64,000 nt of DNA, taken from Candidatus Flexicrinis affinis. Its GTDB lineage: Bacteria > Chloroflexota > Anaerolineae > Aggregatilineales > Phototrophicaceae. The stretch lies in contig JADJWE010000001.1 in the NCBI GenBank assembly GCA_016716525.1, forward strand, positions 1,736,001 to 1,800,000, in the 5' to 3' direction. Numbering within the stretch: the first letter of the stretch is position 1; each line of letters begins with the position of its first letter. Positions 44,441-52,630 of this stretch are shown one piece after another. The notes beneath the pieces were generated by a model. The model was not told the DNA's origin and did no database searches. It worked only from the letters and a program-made list of their open reading frames with translations. The position numbers and the translations under genes are program-made.

Positions 44441-44550
44441 GCGGTTTGCTCCTTATGGTTGAATAAGCCGTGAACATCATGCAGTCTATCACGCTCGGAT
44501 AAGAAAACGAGTAGAATTGAGCGCCTACACCCTGTACGTTAGGCCAGCAT

Positions 44551-45489
44551 ATGTCCGCTCCTCGTGTCGCCGAGCCACGCAGCACGCCTACATCCGCGTG
44601 GATCAGTCTGATTGTCGGTATCTGCGCCGTCTCGACATCCGCCGTCTTGATTCGACTTGCGCAGGACGAAGGGGTGCCATCACTGGTAATCGCCGCGCTT
44701 CGTCTGACGATCTCGGCGCTGATCCTGACGCCGATCACGCTGTCGCGTTATTCCGGCATGCTGGCAACGCTCACACGGCGGGACTTGTTTCTGCTCTCGA
44801 CGTCCGGCGTGTTTCTGGCGTTTCACTTCGCCTCGTGGATCACGTCGCTCTCGCTGACCAGCGTGCTGATCAGCACGGTGCTGGTGACAACCACTCCGCT
44901 GTGGGTAAGCGCACTCGAAGTCGTCGTACTGAAGGCTCGACTCAACCGGTGGATCCTGCTCGGACTCGCACAATGTGTGGTCGGCGGGCTGGTTATTGGC
45001 GTGACAGGCGCCTCGAACGCCGACATAGGATCGTCGCCCGTTCTAGGTGGTGCGCTTGCGCTGGTGGGCGCAATGACCGTCGCCGTCTATATGGTGATCG
45101 GACGCGGCGTGCGCGGCAGGCTGCCGCTGCTTCCGTACATCTGGGTGGTGTACAGTATCGCGGCCGTCGTGCTGATCCTGTTTGCTGCGCTCAGCGGCGC
45201 GTCGTTCACCGGCTATAGCGCAAGCGCCTATCTGTTCATCGCGTTGACAGCGCTGTTCCCGCAGCTTCTCGGGCACAGTTCGTTTAACTATGCCGTGAAG
45301 TACGTGCCGGCGACGTACATCGGCATAATCACGCAGCTCGAGCCGATTGCGAGCGCTGTGCTCGCTTTCTTCTTGCTCGGCGAAGTCCCAACCACGGTAC
45401 AGGCCGTCGCCAGTGCACTCATCCTGTTCGGCGTCGCCAACGTCGTCCTTTCGCCGGGAACGGCCCGCACCGCCGCATCCGCCGATTAG
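44551..45489 (+). CDS. EamA-family (DMT superfamily) transporter
   Basis: This 312-residue membrane protein has about ten helices arranged as two homologous EamA repeats (roughly residues 12-150 and 165-300). It is predicted to export or exchange small metabolites. The C-terminal repeat shows the usual YVPATYIGIITQLEPIASAV segment. The substrate is unknown. It is divergent from the SOD gene. The next gene starts about 100 bases downstream with its own extended -10 promoter. Confidence 0.9.
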   Translation: MSAPRVAEPRSTPTSAWISLIVGICAVSTSAVLIRLAQDEGVPSLVIAALRLTISALILTPITLSRYSGMLATLTRRDLFLLSTSGVFLAFHFASWITSLSLTSVLISTVLVTTTPLWVSALEVVVLKARLNRWILLGLAQCVVGGLVIGVTGASNADIGSSPVLGGALALVGAMTVAVYMVIGRGVRGRLPLLPYIWVVYSIAAVVLILFAALSGASFTGYSASAYLFIALTALFPQLLGHSSFNYAVKYVPATYIGIITQLEPIASAVLAFFLLGEVPTTVQAVASALILFGVANVVLSPGTARTAASAD

Positions 45490-45543
45490 TACCGACCGTA
45501 CGCCAATCGTCGAGTAAGGGACGGCGGGTGTCCCGGCCTCGCG

Positions 45544-45552
45544 TGATATAAT
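45544..45552 (+). promoter_or_regulatory. Extended -10 promoter of the SH3b/beta-lactamase-fold gene
   Basis: TGATATAAT is a perfect extended -10 element, 36 bases before the ATG at 45588; no -35 is needed or seen. Confidence 0.6.
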
Positions 45553-45587
45553 GGCCGGCCGGTGCTGGCTGAGCACGTTGGGAATTC

Positions 45588-47321
45588 ATGCGGAAAATCG
45601 TCATCGCACTGGCCGCAGCGACGGCCGTGATCCTCATACTGGTAGGCAGCGCAGCCGCCCAAAACACGGGCGTTGTCGCTGAGGCAATCGGAACCGCCAA
45701 CCTTCGCGCTGGCGTCGGTACAGACTTCGACGTCGTCGGAGAGATCGCTACCGGCACGCGCTATCCGGTTGTCGGCCGAAGCGCGCGCTTCCCGTGGCTG
45801 CTGCTGGGTGATCCTGCATCGTTCATGCCCATAGGCTGGGTGTTTCAGGACCTCGTCACGGTGAGCGGAAGTATCGTCGTCGTCCCGGTCACCGAAGACC
45901 TCGTCGTCGGGCAAGCGCCAACGTCCACGCCGCAGCTAACTGTCGCCGCTGTGCAGCCATCCGCAACGCAGCAGCCCGCCGAGGCCACCGCCGTTCCTGC
46001 ATCGGCTACGCCGCAGCCGCCAGCGCCCGCCGTGTTTGGCGACGTCCAAGGCGAGATCAATTTGCGCTACGGACCGGGCGCGGACTACCCGCGTGTCGGT
46101 GGCGCTTTTGCCGGCGACAGGCTCGAAATTATCGGCTATCACACCACGCTTCCGTGGGTGCTTGTCCGTTTCGGGGGAGCGCCGAACGACGTCGCGTGGG
46201 TTAGCTCCGACATCATCGAGATCACTGGCGATCCGCGCACGACACAGCCGATTGCCCAGACCGACTTCAGCAATCTGCCCACGCTCACGCCGACGCCCGC
46301 GGTGCAACAGCAGAGCAGTATCCCGCGTGATGGCACCCCAGTGCCGGTCAGCCCCGAACTGCAAGCCCTCGGCAATCTGATGTGGGATGGTGTGCTGCGC
46401 GCAGGCTTCGATCCGGCGACCAGCAAGTTCGCCGCCATGTATCTGCAGAATCTGGGTACTGGCGAGGAGATCACGTTTGGCAACCAGTACGCTTTCAGCG
46501 GAACGAGCATCAACAAGGTCGCCATCCTTGCGGCGCTGTTCAGCGTGATCGACGGCCCGCCGGACTACGCGACTGCGGTTGATATCGCTAACACGATGAT
46601 CTGCAGCGAAAACACGTCGACCAACAACCTGTTGGCTCGCATCGGTGGCGGTGATCTGTATCTGGGTGCCGAGCGGACGTCGCAGCTCCTCAGCACACTC
46701 GGCCTGCGCCGAACGTTTATCACCGCGCCGTACGTAATCGCGGGCGTCGATCTGCCTCAGCCCACCAGCCCGATCCGTTACCCGGATACCGACGCCGATC
46801 AGGTCAAGGCCCGTCCTGACTCGACCAATCAGATGACCGTCGATGAAATGGGCTACGTGCTATCGAGCATCTACGAGTGCGCCTACGACGAGACCGGGCC
46901 ACTGATCGAACGGTCGACTGCATTCACGCCGCAGGAATGTCGCAAGATGCTGCACGTCATGTCGAACAACACCGTCGACGCGTTCGCCAAGGCGGGCGTA
47001 CCCGACGGGATCACCGTCGCGCATAAGCACGGCTGGACGGCGGAGACGCACGGTAACGCGGCAGTCGTATTCACGCCGGGCGGAGACTACGTGTTGGTGA
47101 TGATGATGTATCAGCCGGAGTGGCTCGTGTTTAGCGAGTCGCTGCCGCGTGTCGCCGAGACCTCGCGGCTGATGTTTAACTTCTTGAACCCGTTAACACC
47201 GTTGGGCCAGATCCGCGACGGCTTCATCCCGCCGACGGAATCGTGTAATTACGCCGGTTCGCAGTTGGCCGACGAGCTAATCTCGCCATACTTCCTCGAG
47301 ACCAATACCGGATCGCCTTAG
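45588..47321 (+). CDS. Secreted SH3b-SH3b-serine hydrolase (class A beta-lactamase/PBP fold)
   Basis: This 577-residue exported protein has a signal peptide ending at about residue 25. Two bacterial SH3 domains lie at about 28-92 and 150-213 (TANLRAGVGTDF and EINLRYGPGADY), separated by Pro/Thr/Ala linkers. A C-terminal domain has the serine penicillin-recognising motifs: Ser307-x-x-Lys310 (SINK), Ser340-Glu-Asn342 in place of SDN, and Lys480-His-Gly in place of KTG. The Glu of the class A omega loop is not recognisable, and the first two motifs are only 33 residues apart. It is more likely a wall-bound peptidase or esterase, or an inactive binding protein, than a resistance enzyme. Confidence 0.83.
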   Translation: MRKIVIALAAATAVILILVGSAAAQNTGVVAEAIGTANLRAGVGTDFDVVGEIATGTRYPVVGRSARFPWLLLGDPASFMPIGWVFQDLVTVSGSIVVVPVTEDLVVGQAPTSTPQLTVAAVQPSATQQPAEATAVPASATPQPPAPAVFGDVQGEINLRYGPGADYPRVGGAFAGDRLEIIGYHTTLPWVLVRFGGAPNDVAWVSSDIIEITGDPRTTQPIAQTDFSNLPTLTPTPAVQQQSSIPRDGTPVPVSPELQALGNLMWDGVLRAGFDPATSKFAAMYLQNLGTGEEITFGNQYAFSGTSINKVAILAALFSVIDGPPDYATAVDIANTMICSENTSTNNLLARIGGGDLYLGAERTSQLLSTLGLRRTFITAPYVIAGVDLPQPTSPIRYPDTDADQVKARPDSTNQMTVDEMGYVLSSIYECAYDETGPLIERSTAFTPQECRKMLHVMSNNTVDAFAKAGVPDGITVAHKHGWTAETHGNAAVVFTPGGDYVLVMMMYQPEWLVFSESLPRVAETSRLMFNFLNPLTPLGQIRDGFIPPTESCNYAGSQLADELISPYFLETNTGSP

Positions 47322-47345
47322 AGTGATGTGGCCACTCCCTGAATC

Positions 47346-47380
47346 GAAAACGCCTGAGCACAATGCCCCGGCGTTTCGTT
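47346..47380. terminator. Bidirectional terminator between the serine hydrolase and malG
   Basis: AAACGCC (47348-47354) and GGCGTTT (47370-47376) form a 7-bp stem between two convergent genes. T-rich sequence follows on the plus strand and a short T-run on the minus strand. Confidence 0.7.
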
Positions 47381-47394
47381 TTGAGTAGGAAGGA

Positions 47395-48405
47395 CTAGCC
47401 TTTGACCGCGCCTGCGGTCAAGCCACCGACGATCTGCCGCTGGAGCGACAGGTACACGATTACGACCGGGATGCCCGACACGAGCGCGCCTGCCGCAAAT
47501 TTGCCCCAGTCGCGGTTAAAGTCCGCGTTGATGAACTGGAACAAGCCCACCATTAGCGTCCAATTCTGCGTGTCACGAAGAATTAGGCGCGCAAGCACGA
47601 ACTCGTTGAACGTGCCGACGAATGCCAACACGCCGACGACCGCCAAGACGGGCCGCACCAGCGGGAAGATCAACTGCCAGAAAATCTGCCAGTCGGTCGC
47701 GCCGTCCACATGGGCCGACTCGTCGATATCACGCGGGATGCTGTCGAAGAACCCCTTCATCAGCCACGTGTTGACGCCCATCGCGCCACCGAGATAAATC
47801 AGAATCAAGCCGCCAAGCGAGTTCAACCCGAACGTGTTCAACCACTGCCATGTCCCGGAATCCGCGAGAAAACCGAGGAACGAGCCTTGCAGGAATGTGA
47901 AAATTTCGGGGATGATCCGCGAGAGCGCGCTGATTTGATCCATCATCAAAAAGAGCGCGACGAGGGCCAGCAGGTTCGGAAACACCTGCACGAGCAGGAT
48001 GCCGAGCAGCATCTGACGACGGCCGCGGAAGCGGAAGCGCGAGAACGCATACGCGGACAACGCGCTGATCAGCACGGTCAAGATAGTGCTTGTCGTTGCG
48101 ACAATGAACGAATTAGCAATCCAGCGCCAGAACGGCCAGATGTCCAGTTCAGTCACCAGCAGGGCTTCAAAGTTGTTGAACAAGTCGCTGAACTCATTCA
48201 CGCGCGGGATCGATAACCCCGACGACAACTGACCGGTCGGGTTGAAAGCCGACAATACGATGAACAATACGGGGAACAGAGCAAACACGATTGCAATGCC
48301 GACGACGATCAGGCGCAGCGTGAGGCCCACTGCGCGTTCGCGCCCGGATTGCACCATCCTGCCCTCTTCGTGGACGTATTTGGGTGCCTTTGCGCTGCTA
48401 GACAT
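47395..48405 (-). CDS. malG: Maltose/maltodextrin ABC transporter permease MalG
   Basis: This 336-residue inner-membrane permease of the maltodextrin importer has about six helices. Its EAA loop has the form DIDESAHVDGATDWQIFWQLIFP. It overlaps the end of malF by 8 bases and is the last gene of malEFG. Identification as MalG rests on the neighbouring MalE- and MalF-like genes in the classic order. No MalK-type ATPase gene is present here. Confidence 0.92.
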   Translation of the reverse strand: MSSSAKAPKYVHEEGRMVQSGRERAVGLTLRLIVVGIAIVFALFPVLFIVLSAFNPTGQLSSGLSIPRVNEFSDLFNNFEALLVTELDIWPFWRWIANSFIVATTSTILTVLISALSAYAFSRFRFRGRRQMLLGILLVQVFPNLLALVALFLMMDQISALSRIIPEIFTFLQGSFLGFLADSGTWQWLNTFGLNSLGGLILIYLGGAMGVNTWLMKGFFDSIPRDIDESAHVDGATDWQIFWQLIFPLVRPVLAVVGVLAFVGTFNEFVLARLILRDTQNWTLMVGLFQFINADFNRDWGKFAAGALVSGIPVVIVYLSLQRQIVGGLTAGAVKG

Positions 48406-49999
48406 TTTCGCCCACCTGTTCCCACGTCTTCGTGTAGCGGTACTGCATGAGTGTCACAGCGGCGACAACGACGAAGATGACGATGGTGATAGCAGACGCA
48501 TACCCGTAATCGCTGCCGCGATTTCCGAATGCGATGTTATAGGTATACGAGATCAGAATATCCGTATACCTTGCTGGTACAGGCGAGTTTGGTATGTTCG
48601 GAGCGTCTGTTCCGGTAAGCGCCTCGATCAACAAGTAGTTGTTAAAGTTGAACGTGAACGATGCGATGAGTAGTGGACCGACGCTGACGAGCAGCAGCGG
48701 GAGCGTGATGCCCCAGAAACGCTGCCACGGCTTGGCGCCGTCGACGGCAGCAGCTTCGTACACTTCCGAAGGGATGGCCTGAAGTGCGCCGCTGCAGATC
48801 AGCATCATGTAGGGATAGCCGAGCCACGTGTTCACCAGCAAAATCGAGAACTTCGCCAGCCACGGATCGATGAGGAATCCCGGACGCACGCCAAACAGGT
48901 CGTTCCACACATTCGTGACGACACCGAGGTTCAGGTTTAGCATGCCTCGCCATACGACGATGCTGATCACACCCGGAATCGCGTATGGGATAATCAGCAG
49001 CGACCGGATAAGCGTACGCGCCGGCATTCGCGGGTCATTCATGACAAGCGCCATCGCAAGGCCGACCACAAACGAGAGCAAGACCGACAAGAACGCAAAG
49101 ACCACAGTCCACACGAAGATGTCGATCAGCGGGCCGCGCAAGCCGGGATCGGCAATCATGCGCTCGAAGTTGAAGAGCCCGACGTTGACGCGATAGCCCG
49201 GCTGGTTTTGCAGGGGCCGACCGTTCGGTCCGACGAAGAAGCCGTTCTCCTCATCAGCGCGATACAGCGTTCCGTCGGTCTGATCGACAATGGCATCCTG
49301 CACTTCATCATACACGAAGCGCTGGACGAGCGTTGCTCGAATCGCCTCGCGTCCGCTCACGGTGATGACGTCGTCTTCATCGCCGAAGGACTCATTCTGG
49401 GCACGCCGAAGGACTTGAAGCAATTGATTCCGCGGTACCAGCGAGTAGCCGTCGTATTCCGCCGGCGGTTCGGCCGGAGGATCGGCAACTACTTGGATCG
49501 CACCTCCGGCCGGAACGAACAGAGTCTCATCCGCATTCGTCAGCCACAGAGCGATGTTGTCTTCCGCATTCAGGTACGGGACGACGGAGTACCTCGCCGC
49601 ATCCTCCGGCACGATGTTGCCACCGATGCGCTCGATCTGCGTAATGGCCTGACTCTTGGGCAATCTGTGCCCGTCACCAAAGTTCGTGAATGACGTGAGC
49701 ACCGTATAAATGATCGGGTAAATGACGAGCAGTGTGATCAGCGCGAGGCCGGGCGACATCCACCGCAAGGGATAGAGCGCAGGCACGAAGAAGATCACGT
49801 TCAGGCCGACGCCAATCACCACAAAGACAAGCGCCAAACCCAGATTTTCGTCACGAAAAAAGGCGTATACGAGCAGCAGCGTGAAGGCATTGAAGAGCGC
49901 GAGGCCGAGGTACTTCAGCACCGTCGACAGGGTGGAATTCTCAGGGAGTGAAGATGGGGTCCCCGAAGGGACCCCAACTTTCGCGTTTGCGACCGCCAT
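48398..49999 (-). CDS. malF: Maltose/maltodextrin ABC transporter permease MalF
   Basis: This 533-residue permease is longer than most MalF-type subunits because of a large extracytoplasmic region (about residues 100-280) between early helices. It is comparable to the P2 loop of enterobacterial MalF that touches MalE. The EAA loop (VYEAAAVDGAKPWQRFWGITLP) is intact near residue 425. It starts 12 bases after the malE stop and overlaps malG by 8 bases. Together the three genes would import maltose or maltodextrins. Energy must come from an ATPase encoded outside the window. Confidence 0.93.
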   Translation of the reverse strand: MAVANAKVGVPSGTPSSLPENSTLSTVLKYLGLALFNAFTLLLVYAFFRDENLGLALVFVVIGVGLNVIFFVPALYPLRWMSPGLALITLLVIYPIIYTVLTSFTNFGDGHRLPKSQAITQIERIGGNIVPEDAARYSVVPYLNAEDNIALWLTNADETLFVPAGGAIQVVADPPAEPPAEYDGYSLVPRNQLLQVLRRAQNESFGDEDDVITVSGREAIRATLVQRFVYDEVQDAIVDQTDGTLYRADEENGFFVGPNGRPLQNQPGYRVNVGLFNFERMIADPGLRGPLIDIFVWTVVFAFLSVLLSFVVGLAMALVMNDPRMPARTLIRSLLIIPYAIPGVISIVVWRGMLNLNLGVVTNVWNDLFGVRPGFLIDPWLAKFSILLVNTWLGYPYMMLICSGALQAIPSEVYEAAAVDGAKPWQRFWGITLPLLLVSVGPLLIASFTFNFNNYLLIEALTGTDAPNIPNSPVPARYTDILISYTYNIAFGNRGSDYGYASAITIVIFVVVAAVTLMQYRYTKTWEQVGENV

Positions 50000-50011
50000 G
50001 GTCGTCTGTCT

Positions 50012-51517
50012 TTACTCGACCGTCGCCGTGACGACGTAGGTCGTGTCGTCATAGACGAAGGTCACTGTGCTGTCGGCAGCCAATTCGAGGACGAGGTTCG
50101 GGCCGTCTTTGACGCCATCGGCACCGTAATTCTCGGCCCAGCTCAGGTTGATGGCAACCTTGTACTCGTAGGTACCGGCCGGGATGTCGAACGTGCCAGT
50201 ATACGTCCCGTCGTCCTGCAGCATCAGTTCAGAGTTGCGGCAGGCCGGATCCCAGTCGCCCGCACAGCCCAACGCGGCATTGAATGCGCCGGGCAGCGTA
50301 ACAATTCGCTCGGTGCTGCTCATCAGTCCGATCGCATTGGCGATCTGCGCAACCGCGCCATCGACCGCCTCAACCGCGTCACCACCGGTGCTGATCGACG
50401 TCAGTGCGGCATCCGAAGCGCCCCAGACCGCGGCCATTTCGGGAATGGCCGGCATCGGGATTGCACCCTCGCCTGCGGCGATGAACGACGCGATGTTCGG
50501 GTCGGCGCTGGTGTCAACAGCCAAGAACGCAGGCGGACGGCCACCCTGATCGAAGATCGCCTGCATGAACTCGGTCGTCGCGACGAAGTCAAGCAGGAAG
50601 GTTTCGGCCTCGAGCTGCTTCTCGCTGAATGCGCTGATCACGAAGCCCTGACCACCAGCGAACGGCGTACCGACGTCTTTGCCGCCTTCCGCGCCGGGAA
50701 GCGGGTCGATCGAGTAGTTGACGCCGCTGTCGATGATGCGCTGGCTGAACCACGGGCCAGTCACGAACATGCCAAGCTCACCGGCGCCAAAGAACTCGAA
50801 CACGACATCGTCGTTGACATTCGGGACCATTAGGCCGTCGGCATACATGCCGGATAGCCACTGGGCAGCGCTTACGCCACCTTCACTGTTCAGACCGACA
50901 TCGGCAACGTTGAACGTGCCGTCTTCATTCTGACCGAAGATGTAACCACCCCACGCCGACGTAATCGGGAAGTTGTGGTAGGTGTTACCGGTCTGGACAA
51001 GGAATGCGTAGTCGGCCGTGCCGTCGGCCGCGAACTGCTCGGCAACCGCGCGAACTTCATCCCAAGTCGCGGGGGCTTCCGGGACCAGATCGACATTGCG
51101 GATCAGCGCAATGTTTTCGGTCGCGTAAGGGATGCCCCAGAACTGGTTGTTGTACGTGAACAGGTTGATGCTCAGTTCAGTGAACTCGGACGTCCGGTCA
51201 CCAAGATTGAGCGGGACGATTGCGCCGTTGGCGACAAACTGCCCGATCGAGTCGTGCGCGGTGATCAGGATGTCCGGGCCTTCGCCTGCCGGGCCGGCGA
51301 CCAGAAGCTGATCGCGCGCTTCACCAAGGCCAAACTGCTGGATTTCGACGGGAACGCCGAACTCCTCGGTAAACTGAGTGGCCAGTTCGGCCAACAGCGG
51401 CGCACGCTCGCCATCCGCCCAGATTACAAGGGCGTCGTCCTGAGCGACTGCGCCGAGGCTGACCGCCAGCGCGACCAACACCAGTACAACTATGGTCAAA
51501 AACTTGCTGCGAAGCAT
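50012..51517 (-). CDS. malE: Maltose/maltodextrin-binding protein MalE with C-terminal X25-like domain
   Basis: This 501-residue secreted binding protein has a signal peptide to about residue 25 and a MalE-type body opening with LVIWADGERAPLL and GPDILITAHDSIGQ, closely echoing E. coli MalE. After the normal end of the binding fold (about residue 403) a 95-residue module follows with VTLPGAF, LGCAGDWDPAC and AGTYEYKVAINLSW. I recognise this as resembling the X25 domain of pullulanases and starch enzymes. It could tether or pre-bind alpha-glucans. First gene of malEFG, with a TATAAT promoter and a palindrome at the start site. Confidence 0.93.
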   Translation of the reverse strand: MLRSKFLTIVVLVLVALAVSLGAVAQDDALVIWADGERAPLLAELATQFTEEFGVPVEIQQFGLGEARDQLLVAGPAGEGPDILITAHDSIGQFVANGAIVPLNLGDRTSEFTELSINLFTYNNQFWGIPYATENIALIRNVDLVPEAPATWDEVRAVAEQFAADGTADYAFLVQTGNTYHNFPITSAWGGYIFGQNEDGTFNVADVGLNSEGGVSAAQWLSGMYADGLMVPNVNDDVVFEFFGAGELGMFVTGPWFSQRIIDSGVNYSIDPLPGAEGGKDVGTPFAGGQGFVISAFSEKQLEAETFLLDFVATTEFMQAIFDQGGRPPAFLAVDTSADPNIASFIAAGEGAIPMPAIPEMAAVWGASDAALTSISTGGDAVEAVDGAVAQIANAIGLMSSTERIVTLPGAFNAALGCAGDWDPACRNSELMLQDDGTYTGTFDIPAGTYEYKVAINLSWAENYGADGVKDGPNLVLELAADSTVTFVYDDTTYVVTATVE

Positions 51518-51583
51518 TTTGGAGTGATCCTTTCGTCGCGTTTCGCCATCCCTTCACACGGGAAGAAACGCAAAATTACGATA

Positions 51584-51600
51584 GCCGACATGTAATCGGC
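51584..51600 (-). promoter_or_regulatory. Palindrome at the malE transcription start
   Basis: GCCGA and TCGGC flank a 7-base AT-rich centre immediately downstream of the malE -10 box, a position suited to a repressor operator. It could equally be an mRNA hairpin. Confidence 0.4.
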
Positions 51601-51608
51601 GTACCGGA

Positions 51609-51614
51609 ATTATA
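51609..51614 (-). promoter_or_regulatory. -10 box of malEFG
   Basis: A perfect TATAAT on the minus strand, 91 bases before the malE start. A weak TTGGGC lies 18 bp further upstream. Confidence 0.5.
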
Positions 51615-51680
51615 GCCACGCGCAAGCGTACGGCCCAATGCTAACAAGGCTCTTGCTTGGGTGAGTTGCACAAACTTTGA

Positions 51681-51815
51681 TTAGAAGGGGAGTCCTAAAA
51701 CGCTTCGCCCGACGTTAACGTCGGCCCTGATCTGCGCGACGAGCGCGTCGATTGAGGGAAACTTGATCTCACCGCGCAGGCGCTGGACGAAGGAGACGGT
51801 GAGGTTTTCCCGTAC
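51681..51815 (-). other. Displaced 3' end of ribF in the -1 frame
   Basis: This frame encodes LTVSFVQRLRGE and the rest of a normal riboflavin-kinase C-terminus, ending at 51681. Joining it to the upstream frame requires one extra base near 51803. There is no good slippery heptamer at the site, so programmed frameshifting is unlikely. Confidence 0.75.
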
Positions 51816-52609
51816 AGGTCGCCGTCGAAGTCGAGCAAATGCGCTTCGACACGCAGTTGGCTCCCCTCGAACGTGGGTCGTACGCCGAGGTTCGTCACGC
51901 ACGGATGGGTAGACCCATCGAACGATGCATATCCGGCGTATACGCCAAAGGGAGGCAGGAGCTGCTCGTCCCAGATCGAGAGATTCGCGGTCGGGAATCC
52001 AATTGTCCGGCCACGCTGATCGCCTTGGACGACCTCGCCGCGGACAGCAAACGGCCGCCCCAACAGCTCGCCCGCCGCCTTGACGTCGCCCGACTCGAGC
52101 AGTTCGCGAATGCGCGTGCTGCTGATCGCTTCCTGATCCTCGCTCGTGACAAGTTCGAGCTCATGCACCGTATATCCGTACTGCTCGCCCAGCTCACGCA
52201 GAAAGCTCACCGTTCCTTCACGCTCGTAACCCAGCGCAAAGCGTTCACCGACCCACATCTCGCGCATCGGAATCTGGCGGCAGAGCAGGTCGACATAGTC
52301 GGCCGCACGTATGCGCCGGAATTCGTCGTCGAAGCGCTGTGTGATAACGACGTCGACGCCGAGCTTCTTGAGCTCCTCGGCGCGCATGTCCGGCGAAGTC
52401 AGGTAGTAGCGGCCAGTGATTCCACGGAGGATAGCGGCAGGATGCGGGAAGAACGTTAGCACGACGGTCACGTTGCCGCTGGCGCGGGCGCGGGCGACAA
52501 GCTCGCGGATCAGGTGTTGATGGCCGACGTGTACGCCATCGAATACGCCGATCGTGACCTGCGCAGGCTGTGAAAGACGGATCGCTTGCAGCGAGTCCAC
52601 ATGCGTCAT
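51695..52609 (-). CDS. ribF: Riboflavin kinase/FAD synthetase (RibF) with a frameshifted C-terminus
   Basis: This bifunctional enzyme phosphorylates riboflavin to FMN and adenylates FMN to FAD. The N-terminal FAD-synthetase domain shows GVFDGVHVGHQ and STRIRELL. The C-terminal kinase domain shows GRTIGFPTANL, PPFGVYAG and NLGVRPTF, then the metal/catalytic region VEAHLLDFDGDLYGK. Just after that, around 51801-51812, the frame changes and the last 37 or so residues are Ser/Arg-rich nonsense. The proper ending (LTVSFVQRLRGEIKFPS...) continues in the neighbouring frame to a stop at 51681. A single missing base next to short homopolymers explains this. It is the last gene of the nusA operon. Confidence 0.9.
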   Translation of the reverse strand: MTHVDSLQAIRLSQPAQVTIGVFDGVHVGHQHLIRELVARARASGNVTVVLTFFPHPAAILRGITGRYYLTSPDMRAEELKKLGVDVVITQRFDDEFRRIRAADYVDLLCRQIPMREMWVGERFALGYEREGTVSFLRELGEQYGYTVHELELVTSEDQEAISSTRIRELLESGDVKAAGELLGRPFAVRGEVVQGDQRGRTIGFPTANLSIWDEQLLPPFGVYAGYASFDGSTHPCVTNLGVRPTFEGSQLRVEAHLLDFDGDLYGKTSPSPSSSACAVRSSFPQSTRSSRRSGPTLTSGEAF

Positions 52610-52630
52610 GTGCGTTACCGTTTCAGGGGA

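Noticed and set aside
45588..47321. Antibiotic-resistance class A beta-lactamase
   Set aside because: The omega-loop Glu is not recognisable and the SDN and KTG motifs are altered; the SH3b domains point to a wall-related role.
51518..51680. FMN riboswitch or other structured RNA near ribF or malE
   Set aside because: ribF is at the end of an operon and the region contains only the malE promoter and a short palindrome; no RFN-type conserved segments.
51795..51820. Programmed ribosomal frameshift in ribF
   Set aside because: A -1 shift would restore the frame, but codons GGG AAA ACC do not form an X-XXY-YYZ slippery heptamer and no downstream stem is obvious; an indel is simpler.
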